DNA of 64,000 nt from JBGPQJ01 sp963709295 (lineage in GTDB: Bacteria; Chloroflexota; Anaerolineae; Anaerolineales; Villigracilaceae). Within the stretch, counting starts at the first letter, position 1. Every line of letters begins with the position of its first letter. Made by a program: the position numbers and the translations under genes. Where the stretch lies: NCBI GenBank assembly GCA_963709295.1, contig CAVPVW010000003.1, forward strand, positions 248,001 to 312,000. The letters run 5' to 3'. The notes below the pieces were generated by a model. The model was given only the letters and a program-made list of their open reading frames with translations. It did not search any database and was not told the DNA's origin. Positions 35,501-46,124 of the stretch are shown piece after piece.

Positions 35501-36891
35501 GCTATGAGCAGATCGCGGTGGTGCTCGGTGTAAAGGTTTTCAGTAATCGTACTTTGAACGGTGATAGTGCCCAGAACGGTATCACCGATCATTAACGGCA
35601 CACCAAGCCAGCACTTCGCCTGGTCATCGTCGCCGACCTGTATAAATTCAATCCCCAATTCTAGGAATCGTTCCTCCACCCGGTCCGGCAAAAAGACGGG
35701 AAATTTTTCCTTAATTATCTTTGCGGATAGACCATTCCCTATGCTTATCCTTTCAAGTGAGGTCTTTTTACCATTGAAATACACAAGTGGAAATGAAATT
35801 TCTTCACTTTCCGGGTGGTAAATGGAAATAAAGAAATCGGTTACGTCCATTAGACGACCGGTGTGGTTGTAGACTGTTTCCGAAACACCCTCCAGGTTGA
35901 ATTGGGCTGAAAGTTCGCGTCCCATTTCATTCAACACTGCCAATTCGGCATTTTGTTCCTGGGTTTGGTTGAACAAGCTTGCATTTTGCAGTGAAATGGC
36001 GGTTTGGCTTGCGATGGACAATAAAAGGTCCTTGTCCCGCTCTGAATACACACGTTCTCTTTTTATACTTTGAACAGCAATGACTCCGACGATGTGGTCG
36101 CCTTCAAGCATGGGGACACCCAGCCAGCATTTCGCGACTTCGCCCGTGCCCATCCGGATGATATCCACGCCGATTTGGGTCATCCTTAGTTCCATATTTT
36201 CCGGGATGAATAAGGGTTGCTTTGACTTGACGACGTAATCACTTAGTCCGTTCTGAAGTTTTCGATTTGGAGCCTGGTCTCTTTTTCCATCATTAATCAC
36301 GAATGGGAAGGAGAATTCCTGGTTGACATCATCGTATTGAGCAATAAATAAGTTTTCAGTATCCATAAGCTTGGAAGTGAACTTATAGACCGTCTCTACA
36401 ATTTGCTCCTTGTCCAATAACGTAACGAGTTCATTTCCCAGTTCATTCAAAACAGCCAATTCCGCGTTTTGCCGTTCGGTCTGTTGAAATAGCTGCGCAT
36501 TTTGAAGCGCCAGCGTGAGTTGATCGACAACTTGCTTGACAAGGAGCTGCTCATCGGGCCCCCAAATTCGCCCGGGGGATTCGGCAACGACCTGCAGCTG
36601 GTTCCAGTCCTGCTCGGGAGTTTTAAATACCAGCGACATGGAGGCCGGGTCTTGACCGGATCCGGGCTTGACAATCGTCTCTGTTTCTACAGGCAATAGA
36701 CCAGCCAAAGACCGTGTGTGAATCGATTCAGAAGCTGGCGCCCTCGCAGGGACTTTTGGTGAGGTGGCTGGGGGCAGCGGAGTGGGAATTGGCTGCAGCG
36801 TAAGCGGCTGCTCAACGGCCACTCCCGCCTCATCCAATTTTATTTTGTCGAATAGCTTGTCAAGCCGTTTGGTGATTTGTTTGCTGGACAT
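32532..36891 (-). CDS. Soluble multi-GAF/PAS hybrid histidine kinase with two receivers (one frameshift)
   Basis: The restored 1452-residue protein has no membrane helix. Approximate order: Pro-rich N terminus with a partial GAF (1-140), GAF (160-305), GAF (325-480), GAF (500-645), PAS (655-765), GAF of the receptor type (800-940), HisKA with His970 in NMSHELRTPL, ATPase (about 1075-1195), then two receivers with TLDIMMPG and ILDLFMPD. One extra base near 33528, in GAATTC, breaks the G1 box; removing it restores VTDSGPGIAPED. As annotated in fragments it ends at 33505 and resumes at 33425. The start at ATG 36891 (AGGAG upstream) overlaps parA by 32 bases. It is the only kinase of the array and thus its likely hub. 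Confidence 0.88.
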
Positions 36892-37642
36892 ACTGTACCA
36901 ACTCCTGTGCCAGAACTCGATATTGCTGTGATCCGCGACTGTTTGGCCGATATTGTGTGATCGGCATTCCGACGATCGGACTCTCGCGGAGCCTGGTGTC
37001 GATTTCAATGACTGTTTCGAATAAACCCACCCCAAACGTCTGCTGCAATTGCTGCCTTATCGTGCGGTGAGTCCTGTTTCTCTGGTCCAAAAGTGTTATC
37101 AGGATTCGATAAGCCAGTTGTGAATTGAATTCCTGCCTGACTTTTCTGATCAAGGTCATCATGTCACGAAGGGCGTATGCTGAAAAATATTCAGCTTGCG
37201 TGGGGATGATCAATAGATTTGAAGCAGCGAGTGCATTCAGGGTAACGGCCCCAAGCGCTGGCGGACAATCCAAAAGGATAAAATCATATGCAAAATGTGA
37301 TTTATGAATGGCGTCGCGAAGGATGAGCGCATAATTCAGCCTCACTGGCAGGGACTGTTCAGCAACATCCATTCTGTTGTTGGCTGGAACTATATCCACG
37401 TTTTTAATATTTGTTTTTAAAATACATTCTGCCATCGGAAACCCTTCCATGAGCACGTCACCGCTCGTGTATCGGATTTCCTTCGGCTCAAGCCCAGTTG
37501 CCAGGGTCAGGTTTCCCTGCGGGTCGAGATCGATCAAGAGGACCTGCAAATCCTTCTCGCTTAATGTTGCACCGAGGGAGAAGGTGGTCGTTGTTTTTGC
37601 AACGCCGCCTTTTTCATTAGACACAGCGATCACATAGGTCAT
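36860..37642 (-). CDS. ParA/Soj-type ATPase in the signalling array
   Basis: This 260-residue ATPase has the deviant Walker A motif KGGVAKTTT (signature Lys first), the DLDPQGN box, and LLDCPPALG as Walker B. Such proteins move plasmids, chromosomes or protein clusters by binding DNA or membranes in an ATP-dependent way; ParC-like members position chemoreceptor arrays. No ParB gene or parS-like site was seen nearby, and the chromosome-type neighbours (gidA, rnpA, dnaA) are absent. Its ATG overlaps the upstream receptor stop (ATGA) and the downstream kinase start lies inside its end, so translation is coupled on both sides. Positioning of the receptor-kinase assembly is the best inference. Confidence 0.9.
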   Translation of the reverse strand: MTYVIAVSNEKGGVAKTTTTFSLGATLSEKDLQVLLIDLDPQGNLTLATGLEPKEIRYTSGDVLMEGFPMAECILKTNIKNVDIVPANNRMDVAEQSLPVRLNYALILRDAIHKSHFAYDFILLDCPPALGAVTLNALAASNLLIIPTQAEYFSAYALRDMMTLIRKVRQEFNSQLAYRILITLLDQRNRTHRTIRQQLQQTFGVGLFETVIEIDTRLRESPIVGMPITQYRPNSRGSQQYRVLAQELVQYVQQTNHQTA

Positions 37643-39641
37643 TGTGCTTCCCCTTCGTTTTTCGGCTTATCTTGAGGCTTGGCGCGAGGTTTCCTGGTTT
37701 TTACCAGGTGGGCCGCCGGCCTATCACCGGTGGAATACGGAAGAATCTGGACTTTACTTGCTCCAAGCGCTTGCTGCAATTCCTGAAGTGCGGTTTGAAT
37801 CATCAACTCGGGATCATTCGTGCTGCGGATTTTATTGCTGATTTGTGCCACAGTCTTCTCACGCTCTGCTCGGCTGGATGTTTCCTCGAAGAGTCTGGCG
37901 TTTTCCACCGAAAGCGCAACTCGTTCCGCGATGGCCTTGGCGATATCCATTTCGTCTTCGGAAAGTACCTTGCTGGGAGGCAGTGCAAGGCCGAGGGACC
38001 CGATTTGTTCGTCGTGAATGGTGATGGGAATCCGAACCAGTGATTTTTCAGAAACAGAAACCTGTTCGTCGCCACGTGCATTTCTTTCGAGCGGCTCAAC
38101 GCCTTTGAATGTATATCGATAGCCTGGATTTTTTCTTGTTTTTTGGAGCGTGGTCCAATCCGCACGTGTATATTGTCGGAGTGCACTTTGTGCGTCCGCC
38201 GTTGATTTTTGGGCTTCCTCGAACAATCGCGCATTGTCAATCGCGATGCTGACCTGGTCGGCGAGAATGGATAAAATCTCCACATCTTCCGATTTGAAGG
38301 CTGCCGATTCGGTACTCTGCACATCAAGCACGCCTATGATTTGATCACCCACCTTCAATGGAAGCGCCATTTCAGATTTAGTTTCCGGAAGGTTTGGATT
38401 GTTGAAGAATACAGCATCCTCGCCGGTATCCAATGCGATGCGTGGCTTTCCCGTGCTGGCAACGTTACCTACGATGCCCACCTGCCCGATTCTAAGGCGA
38501 TGACCCTGGGATAACATTTTTTTCCCACCGTCGCTATTCGCTGCTCTTAGAACGGTGTACTGATTTACCTGATCGTTCAAGAAAATCCCTACATGGTAGA
38601 ACCCAAACTGCTTGTTGATGATTTCAGCGACAGAGGGGAGCAGCTGATTGACATCGCGCATGGTGGTGACGGATCGCGCGACAACGGATACCGCCGTCAA
38701 TTGTGATGCGCGGTTCTGCATTTTTCTGGAGGCTTCTTCCAATTCACTGGTTTTGGCGATCAGATTGTTCGTGCGCTCATCAACGATGCTTTCCAGATTA
38801 TTGACCAGCTCATTCAATTTTCCAGTCATAACATTGAATGAGTTAGCAAGGGCTTCAACTTCGTCACCGGATTTTACTTTCACTACATAGTTGAGCTCTC
38901 CTGATGTAATCCGATTGACCCCTTCGTTCAATTGGACGATCGGTCGGGCAAACCGGCGACCCAGCAACCAGCCTACACCAGCAAAAACAGGCAATGCTAA
39001 GGCCAAAAAGATAATTGTCGTAAAAAGCACATTTCGCTCTGCATCAACCAGGCTTTTTGCTGAAATATCGAAACCAAAAACGGCAACCCGCTTGCCATCC
39101 GTATCAAAGATTGGAGCATAGGCCGATATCCATGTCCCCAGATCGTCGCTGTGAGGCGCCTCATCTATGATGAATTCCGAATTCGTCTTAAAGGCGTCCA
39201 GAAGAGATTGACGTGGGGAATCAAAGAAAACGCCAAAGTGGATTGGAGGTCGATTTTCTGCCAATTCAGTAACTTAAGGATCCAACCAGATAATAAATAT
39301 TCCCAAGTTGATCCTGTCGCAAGGCGTACGCTGATCCAATGGTTGGATCTTTCGCCATGAATGATTCCTGCTGCTGTTGAAGGAAATAATAATTTGTTGT
39401 ATCTTCATCCGTTACAGCCTTGATATCTGAAAGGAGGTCCGGTAATTGTTCCGCCAGGGACTGTTTGAGAAGGACGGTGACGCGGTCTTCGAATTGTGCA
39501 TAAAGGTTTCTGCGCGCTTGTATAAATATCAATAAGGCGACCGTAATCGCGATGACTGCAGCCATCGCTGCGAAAGCAATAGCCAATCGAGTTCTGTATG
39601 CTTGTGTAACGTCGATTTACCTGGGTTGTCGAACTTTCCAC
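37639..39641 (-). CDS. Membrane receptor with HAMP and two GAF domains, no kinase (two frameshifts)
   Basis: The restored 666-residue protein has a first helix (about 20-42), an extracellular sensor part to about 165, a second helix, HAMP, a coiled coil, a receptor-type GAF (FGFYHVGIFLNDQ to VSIAIDNARLFEE) and a second GAF ending in a helical tail. It lacks any output domain. Two extra bases split it: one near 39603, after VNRRY, and one near 39267, where TAC TGA interrupts SLSYELAEN. The GTG at 39641 has GGGAG five bases upstream. Fragment starts at 39586 and 39264 are artefacts. It overlaps parA by four bases. Confidence 0.82.
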
Positions 39642-39651
39642 ATGAACTCCC

Positions 39652-41337
39652 TTAATCATTATCCTCGAATTGAATGACCACTTCCGAGTCGGATATTGCC
39701 TGTCCCAATTCAACAATCGCGGTCAAAAGAATGTTATCCAAATTTGAAGAAGCGCTGATCTTGTTTGAAATCTCAACGATTTTTTGTTCCTTGGCAGCTT
39801 TCTTCTGGGCAGTCTGGATGAGGCGTGCATTTTCCAGAGCCAACGCAACCCGGTCGGCGGCGGCTTGAACGATGGCGGATTCGTCGTCGCCCCAAGTTGG
39901 ATTGGATCCTTTTGGTTTTACATTCAGGTATCCCAGGGTCTGGTCTCTAAGTTTAATTGGAATACTGATGGCATTCTCATCACCTGAATCCAGATTTGAA
40001 GAATCGCCAACGGGTTCGGCTTCGAAACCACTATAGCGGTAGCCGGAGATTTGCGACTCGGTCAAGAATTTTTTCCATTCAGTACCTGAATATCGATCGT
40101 AGGTCTCCTGAAGTTGTTTTAATGCGAGGTTGGTTTGGTCAAACAGTTGTGCATTAACGATCGCAACCGCAACCAGATCGGCGAGTGTACTTAATACTTT
40201 GATATCCGCTTCGCTGAAAGCGGACGATGCCTGACTTTGTACATCGAGAACCCCGATGATTTTCTCTCCAATAACAAGGGGCAGGGCGGCCTCCGAGCGA
40301 GTCGTGGGCAGGTCGGGGTTATTGAAATAAACCGCATCCCTGCCTGTATCCAGCGCAATTCGCGGTTGGCCATGTTTTGCCGCATAGCCGACGATGCCTT
40401 GTTCGCCGATCTTAAGAGAATGCCTTCGATCAAGCATCTTTTTTCCCCCATCGCTGTTTGCAGCTTTCAAGACGGCATATTCGCCGCGTGCGTCGTTGAG
40501 GAAGATGCCTGTGTGATAAAAACCAAACCTTTCACTGATCACTCTTGAAATCGTGGGCAACAATGTTTCAAGGTCCTGGACAGAAGCTGTTGCTTGCGCG
40601 ACCTCGGCAACTGTTTGCAGCTGCCGGGCGCGTTGTTCGGTCTGAATTGTCGTTGCTACAAGCTCGTTTGTACGCTGCTCCACCCGTTCTTCAAGTGTGA
40701 TTTGAAGTTCCTTTAATTCCTTGTTGCTTATTTCCAGTTCACTGGCATTTTCTTTCAAGCTTTTTATGGCATTCTGAAGACCGGATATTGTGATGTATGT
40801 CAGAACCGCAACCAGAACGAATATAACGGTAAAGTCCCGTGCCATGTTGTAGGCGGTGTCGATTCTCGGAACGAACATTCCCGAGGACTCCATGTAGGCA
40901 AACGTCCAACCGGCAAGGATGGTGGCGAATGTTACTACGATGCTGTAGCGCACATCCAACAGGAGACCTGCGAGCAGGATCACCACAACGTATCCCAAAT
41001 AAATCGTATCGCGAATTCCTGCCGCGGAGTAATCTTGAGCAGTTAATGCCAGCCACGTGAGCGTAACGAGTATGAAACTGGCCTGGGTTATGAATCCAAA
41101 TCGAATCCAAATGAATAAGGCAATCATCGTTACTAAAAGGAATGTTACGACAGCCGTGGAGGGTCCAAACCATCCTCCCGCATTCTCGAAATCGCTTCCG
41201 ATCACCAAGGGTAAAAATACCGCCAAAAGGATTATCGCAGCCAATAATATGGTGTTAATGTATCTGGCTTTTCTTGTTTTCTCCTCGTCGCCTTCAAAGA
41301 CGGGAGGGGAAATGTATCTGCGAATGGAAGCCCACAT
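39652..41337 (-). CDS. Six-helix membrane receptor with two GAF domains, no kinase
   Basis: This 561-residue protein has six hydrophobic helices in the first 200 residues (first about 26-47), a coiled coil containing LEERVEQRTNEL, a receptor-type GAF (FGFYHTGIFLND to VAVAIVNAQLFDQ), the inter-GAF segment with EWKKFL and GYRYSGF, and a second GAF. A C-terminal helix pair beginning KIVEISNKIS ends the protein. No HisKA, ATPase, cyclase or methyl-accepting region is present. ATG 41337 is preferred because GAGGG lies nine bases upstream; ATG 41343 overlaps the previous stop. The multi-helix sensor differs from its neighbours, so each receptor probably senses a different cue. Confidence 0.85.
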   Translation of the reverse strand: MWASIRRYISPPVFEGDEEKTRKARYINTILLAAIILLAVFLPLVIGSDFENAGGWFGPSTAVVTFLLVTMIALFIWIRFGFITQASFILVTLTWLALTAQDYSAAGIRDTIYLGYVVVILLAGLLLDVRYSIVVTFATILAGWTFAYMESSGMFVPRIDTAYNMARDFTVIFVLVAVLTYITISGLQNAIKSLKENASELEISNKELKELQITLEERVEQRTNELVATTIQTEQRARQLQTVAEVAQATASVQDLETLLPTISRVISERFGFYHTGIFLNDARGEYAVLKAANSDGGKKMLDRRHSLKIGEQGIVGYAAKHGQPRIALDTGRDAVYFNNPDLPTTRSEAALPLVIGEKIIGVLDVQSQASSAFSEADIKVLSTLADLVAVAIVNAQLFDQTNLALKQLQETYDRYSGTEWKKFLTESQISGYRYSGFEAEPVGDSSNLDSGDENAISIPIKLRDQTLGYLNVKPKGSNPTWGDDESAIVQAAADRVALALENARLIQTAQKKAAKEQKIVEISNKISASSNLDNILLTAIVELGQAISDSEVVIQFEDND

Positions 41338-41339
41338 GA

Positions 41340-43301
41340 TCATTGTCCCTCAACTGCCTGGTTGTGGTCTTTATTAATCTGGATAACGACTTCAGAATTG
41401 CCAATTAATTTTCCAATTTCCTGCACTGTTTGTTGCAGGATGATGTTGACATCCACTGAAGACCCGATCTTGGCAGACATATCTGATATGGCTCGTTCCC
41501 TGGCAACCCGTTTTCGAGATTCGTCTGATTAATCGGGCGTTTTCCAATGCAAAAGCAAGCCGGTCTGCGATGGTTTGGGCGGCTGCAACATCGGATTTTT
41601 CCCACTTCCTGTTGGGGTTAATGGACCGGACATCAATCACGCCGATGGTGACCCCTCTGACTTTGATCGGTACTGCGACGGTCGGGACAGCAAGTTTTAA
41701 CCCTTCGGTCGAAATCGGTTACGGTTTCGCCGGATTCAATCACAGCCGTAATTTCAGGTCGGTCAAGGGCTTTGGAAAGAGGCTGGATCAGGTTGTTTGA
41801 AAATTGGAAACCAAACTGGGTGGATTTTTCCATGTAATTTTGCCACCCGGTTTCTACAAATTTTTGATACGCGGATCGAGCTTCGCTCAATGCGACGATC
41901 GTTTCTGAGTATAGATTTGCGTTTTGAATCGCAATTGCAACTTGATTGGCCAATGTCGATAGAACTTTGATATCGTCTTCAGAAAAAGCGTTTGGAGATT
42001 GGCTTTGGACATCCAATGCGCCAATGATTTCCTTGCCAATGATTAATGGAAGGGCAAGCTCCGATCGTGTACCTGGGAGTTCGGGATTCTTTAAAATGGA
42101 TTTTGTCTTCCCCAGTATCAATGGCAAGCCGTGACTTGCCTGTCCCTGTTACATATCCCACAATCCCTTCTTCACCAACTCTCAATCTGTGTCCCCGGGC
42201 GAGCATATTGCGCCCACCGGCGCTATTGGCTGCCTTTAATGCGGCATATTCTTTTTTCTGGTCAAGAAGGAATATGCCAACATGATAATGCCCAAACCGG
42301 TCGCTGATGACTTCGGTAATTCTTGGCAGGAGACTTTCCAGTTCGCCGATCGACGCAATCGCATTCGATACTTCGGCAACTGCTATAAGAAGAGTTTCAC
42401 GGTATTCCGATCGCTTGGTGGCTAGTTCAAGTTGTGAAGTCCGCTCGATAACATTGTCTTCAAGTGAATTAACCAGTTCAGTAATTCTCTCGGTCATCAA
42501 GTGGAAGGCTGAAGACAAGTCGGCAACTTCGCTTGTGCCTGGATTCTTAATTTCCTGCATTTTGTAATTGCTTTCCCCAATCTTGCGAGCCTCATTTGCT
42601 AAATGAGATAGGGGAGAAGCGAGTAACCTGCCGATGAAAACACCCAAAAGATAAATGACAGGAATTATTACAATTAATACTATTAGTCCATTGCGGAGAA
42701 AGGCACGTTCCTTCTCAACTACTTTGCTGGCATTGATGTCCAGGCCGAGAACCCCGACATTCTCGTTCGTCGATGAAAAAATCGGTGTATAGGCGGATAA
42801 AAATGTACCATATTCATCCGTGTAGAATTCAGGTTCAATAATGGTCTCTGTCATGGAATTGAAGTTGTCGGCAAGAGCCGGGCCGGGTTCCTGGTAATAC
42901 TCTCCGAATGCAGAAATGTCTTCATCTCCTGGGCGATTAGCGTCTACTACGAAGTAGATGCCTTCATCGTTTTTTCGCATTGTATAAACAAAGACAAGGT
43001 CAGGGTCAGCGTCTTTGATTTTTAAATTGATTGCATTTAATTTCTGATAGTATTCATCGGTACCGGAAGTGATACTGGTCAATAGATCCCCGTCTTGTTG
43101 CAGCGCTGCGATTTTGGTAATACTTGTCAGTCTTTGTCGAATCTCGTTTCGTAAGGCTTCACGGAAATTATTAAATTGGATGAATAACACAAGGGCAACG
43201 ACTATAATTCCCAGTAATGTAAAGGCAACGGTCAAGCGCGTTTGAATAGTGGGGTATTTTCCACGCTTAAGTTCTTGATTTTCCGATTTACTATTTTTCA
43301 T
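41340..43301 (-). CDS. Membrane receptor with HAMP and two GAF domains (three frameshifts)
   Basis: The restored 652-residue receptor has a helix at about 21-43, an extracellular part (about 45-190) like that of the 37639-39641 receptor, a second helix, HAMP, coiled coil, GAF, inter-GAF segment (GWQNYM, QFGFQFS) and second GAF with a helical tail ending near NKDHNQAVEGQ. Three extra bases break it: near 42093 (after DKIHFK, where NPELPGTRSE continues), near 41702 (before LKLAVPTVAVP) and near 41529 (before DESRKRVARE). Three fragments result if read literally. The TGA at 41340-41342 overlaps the ATG at 41343 of the next gene. Confidence 0.82.
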
Positions 43302-43347
43302 TATGCTGTCCGGTTTTTCACGTAGTCAAAATCAGGGTTCATTTTGG

Positions 43348-46101
43348 TCATCGGTTTTTCTGGTTAGCAAGTTGAACGATTACTTCCGACTCGCCCATGA
43401 TCTTGCCCAATTCCTCAACGGCAGATCTGAGGATGTCTTCGAAATCAATCGATGTCCCGATTCTTGCTGAGGCTTCTGAAACGGCATGTTCCCGATCGGC
43501 CAGTTGCCGTGATTCGTAAACAAGACGGCTGGTTTCAAGCGCAACACCTAATCGGCCGATAATCTCTTCGATCATAGCGATGGTATCGTCCGGGACGGAT
43601 TCTCCCTTAAGGTTTAGCCTGATCATACCGATCGTTTCTCCGCGGATCTTCACTGGAACAGACAATCTGGTGATTTTCTGCCTTCCGGTCGAATCGGTCA
43701 CCATCTGAGGTGCGCCGGTTTTGAAAATTTCCACCGCTTCTCCAGGCATGTTGGCCAAAGGACGAACAGACACACCTTCAAAAGTGTAGCCTGATGTAAA
43801 TTTTCTTGACTTGGCCAGATTGCTCCAGCTTTCTTCCGTGTAGCCTTGATAACTTCTCTTGAGTTCGCGAAGACTATCCTGAGAATCCTGAAAAACGCGA
43901 GTGCGCTCGATCGCCACTGCAAGCTGATCAGCCATGATTTGGAGCGTGGCAATATCGTCTTCGGTGAAGGCATTTTGCAAGTCGCTTTGGACATCCAAAA
44001 CGCCAATCACCCGGCTGTACACTTTGAGCGGAAGTCCCAGTTCCGATCGTGTTGCAGGGAGCATGGGGTTTTTGGAGAAAACCATGTCGGAACCAGTATC
44101 CAGTGCGATACGAGATTCGCCAGTCTGGGCAACGAAGCCGACAATTCCATCTCCAATGCGCATTTTATAACCGGTCTCCAGCATGAGTCGGCCAGCATCG
44201 CTTGATGCTGCTGATAGAACGGCGAAATCCCGGTTATCATCGAGAAGGTAAATCGCTGAATGGTAATAACCAAATCTTTCACGGATGAGCTGCGCTGACC
44301 TGTTGAGCAGTTCCTTGAGCTCCGTTGCCGTGGCTGAATCTCGGGAAATCTCGGATGCCACTCTCAAGCGGACCGCTTGTCGTTGAATATCTCGCGTTCT
44401 CTCGGCAATTTTCTGCTCGAGGCTGGCAACGAATTCCTGCAATCGATCTGCCATGCCATTGAACGAGTTTGAAAGCTGGCCTATCTCATCTGATCGCTGA
44501 AGGGTCGATCGGCTGGATAAATCACCGGCTGATAATTGCCCGGCTGTGTCGGCTAATGCTGAGATAGGTGTGCTGATCGTACGGGCAGTCTGATAGACAG
44601 CGATCATTGAAAGCAGAATTGCAATTAATCCCACCGCGAAAATTGTGGTTATCAGGGAAATGGTATCCTGAAGCGCTTTGGCGCTTGCTACTTCAGAGAT
44701 GACGCCTGCGCGAAGCCCTGGTAACCAACGATAAGCGCCGAGTACAGAAATATTTGCATAATTTTGATAGGAGTCATACCCCGATTGCTGTCCATTGACT
44801 GCATTCAATACCGCCTTTGAAATAGTACCCTCTGGCTGAGCCAGCGTAGTGGATAATGGGATAAGGCTCTCTCCAATAAGATAAGTTTCATCTTCGATGC
44901 CCGTTCCAGACGGCAGCTCTACGATTTGTTCGAAAACATCGAACTTTGACCGAAGCGCGATGATGCCCACTGCTTTTCCGGTTCTGTCCGTGATTGCTTC
45001 TGAAATAAGAAATGCCTTGGGTCCAAATTCGGGTGCTTCGGTTTCTATGGTTGAGAAGGGTTCTAATAGCCCCTGCCTGAAAAATGACTTATTCTCATAG
45101 TTGCGGCCAATGGATTCAGGTATATTGGACAGTACTACATTTCCGCCAATATCCAATAACAAAGCTTCTTCATACTTGGCGTTGGATTGCTCAACGATAT
45201 TGTCCAAGTAACCAAGTACGATCGATTTGTTTATCTTGCTGATAGCGGCATTTGGCTCGGAAGCGAACACGAATTCAAACCGCTGTTTTGCCACAGGATC
45301 GCGAAGCATAAATCCCATATCCTGGAACATCCCACTTATGATCTGGTTGATTTGTTGTTCCTTGACCATTGTGGTGGCGTCCAGCAACAGGTAGATATTA
45401 TTGGTGTCACGAGCATAGCTCTGGAATGCAGCGATCAGGGCGGTGGTCACGGTCGGTATCATCACCAGTAAAAAGAACGAAGACGTAAGCCGGGCAGTCA
45501 ATCTTTTGAATTGAATAACCCTCACAACGACGATCAGCCCAATCCAAGCGGCTATGACGAAAAGAAGATAGAAGGCGGAAATCGTTACGATGAAAGAATC
45601 TACCGGGCGCTGTTCTAAAGAAGGGATTCTTGCAATAACAAAAACACCGAGCGAACTGACAATACCGGCCACAAGCGGCAAGATCCGTTGCTTATTATTG
45701 TCGCATAGCCATAGCATCGATATTGGTAACATCCAAATCAACAAATATAGGTAGATTTGCGATACATTCCAAAAAAATGCGACAGCTAGCAAAAACAACT
45801 CAAACGAGAACAAGATGATTGTTTCCGCTAACACCAATTTTCGCTTCTTGATCAGCCAGGGAACAGGCAGGTAGAACAATCCAGCAAGCGCTGCTGCAAT
45901 TGCCAACCACACTAATTCTATGGGGGGGGCGATGTTTGGAAAACCATTTACAGTAATCGCATAAATAACTCCGAAACCAAGCGAGACCAGGAATGCGAAA
46001 GGTGGCGCGTAGGAAGCAACCACTTCCATGGCTGCGGATAATTTTTCAGGCTTTGTCACTTGCACTGATTCAATTGGTTTTTGACGGAATTCTTTTTCCA
46101 T
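43348..46101 (-). CDS. Large membrane receptor: multi-helix region, Cache-type sensor, HAMP, two GAF, no kinase
   Basis: At 917 residues this is the largest receptor of the array. The first 210 residues hold several hydrophobic helices, then one more helix leads to an extracellular domain (about 235-490) whose layout suits a double Cache sensor (YENKSFFRQGL and KAVGIIALRSKFD are Cache-like). Another helix, HAMP (SADEIGQLS-type), coiled coil, GAF (FGYYHSAIYLLD) and a second GAF follow, with the inter-GAF YTEESWSNL and SGYTFEGV. No kinase or other output domain is present. Double-Cache receptors bind small extracellular ligands such as amino acids or organic acids. Gaps to its neighbours are 46 and 23 bases. 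Confidence 0.86.
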   Translation of the reverse strand: MEKEFRQKPIESVQVTKPEKLSAAMEVVASYAPPFAFLVSLGFGVIYAITVNGFPNIAPPIELVWLAIAAALAGLFYLPVPWLIKKRKLVLAETIILFSFELFLLAVAFFWNVSQIYLYLLIWMLPISMLWLCDNNKQRILPLVAGIVSSLGVFVIARIPSLEQRPVDSFIVTISAFYLLFVIAAWIGLIVVVRVIQFKRLTARLTSSFFLLVMIPTVTTALIAAFQSYARDTNNIYLLLDATTMVKEQQINQIISGMFQDMGFMLRDPVAKQRFEFVFASEPNAAISKINKSIVLGYLDNIVEQSNAKYEEALLLDIGGNVVLSNIPESIGRNYENKSFFRQGLLEPFSTIETEAPEFGPKAFLISEAITDRTGKAVGIIALRSKFDVFEQIVELPSGTGIEDETYLIGESLIPLSTTLAQPEGTISKAVLNAVNGQQSGYDSYQNYANISVLGAYRWLPGLRAGVISEVASAKALQDTISLITTIFAVGLIAILLSMIAVYQTARTISTPISALADTAGQLSAGDLSSRSTLQRSDEIGQLSNSFNGMADRLQEFVASLEQKIAERTRDIQRQAVRLRVASEISRDSATATELKELLNRSAQLIRERFGYYHSAIYLLDDNRDFAVLSAASSDAGRLMLETGYKMRIGDGIVGFVAQTGESRIALDTGSDMVFSKNPMLPATRSELGLPLKVYSRVIGVLDVQSDLQNAFTEDDIATLQIMADQLAVAIERTRVFQDSQDSLRELKRSYQGYTEESWSNLAKSRKFTSGYTFEGVSVRPLANMPGEAVEIFKTGAPQMVTDSTGRQKITRLSVPVKIRGETIGMIRLNLKGESVPDDTIAMIEEIIGRLGVALETSRLVYESRQLADREHAVSEASARIGTSIDFEDILRSAVEELGKIMGESEVIVQLANQKNR

Positions 46102-46124
46102 ACATTCTCAGCTTTTCGAGGCGA

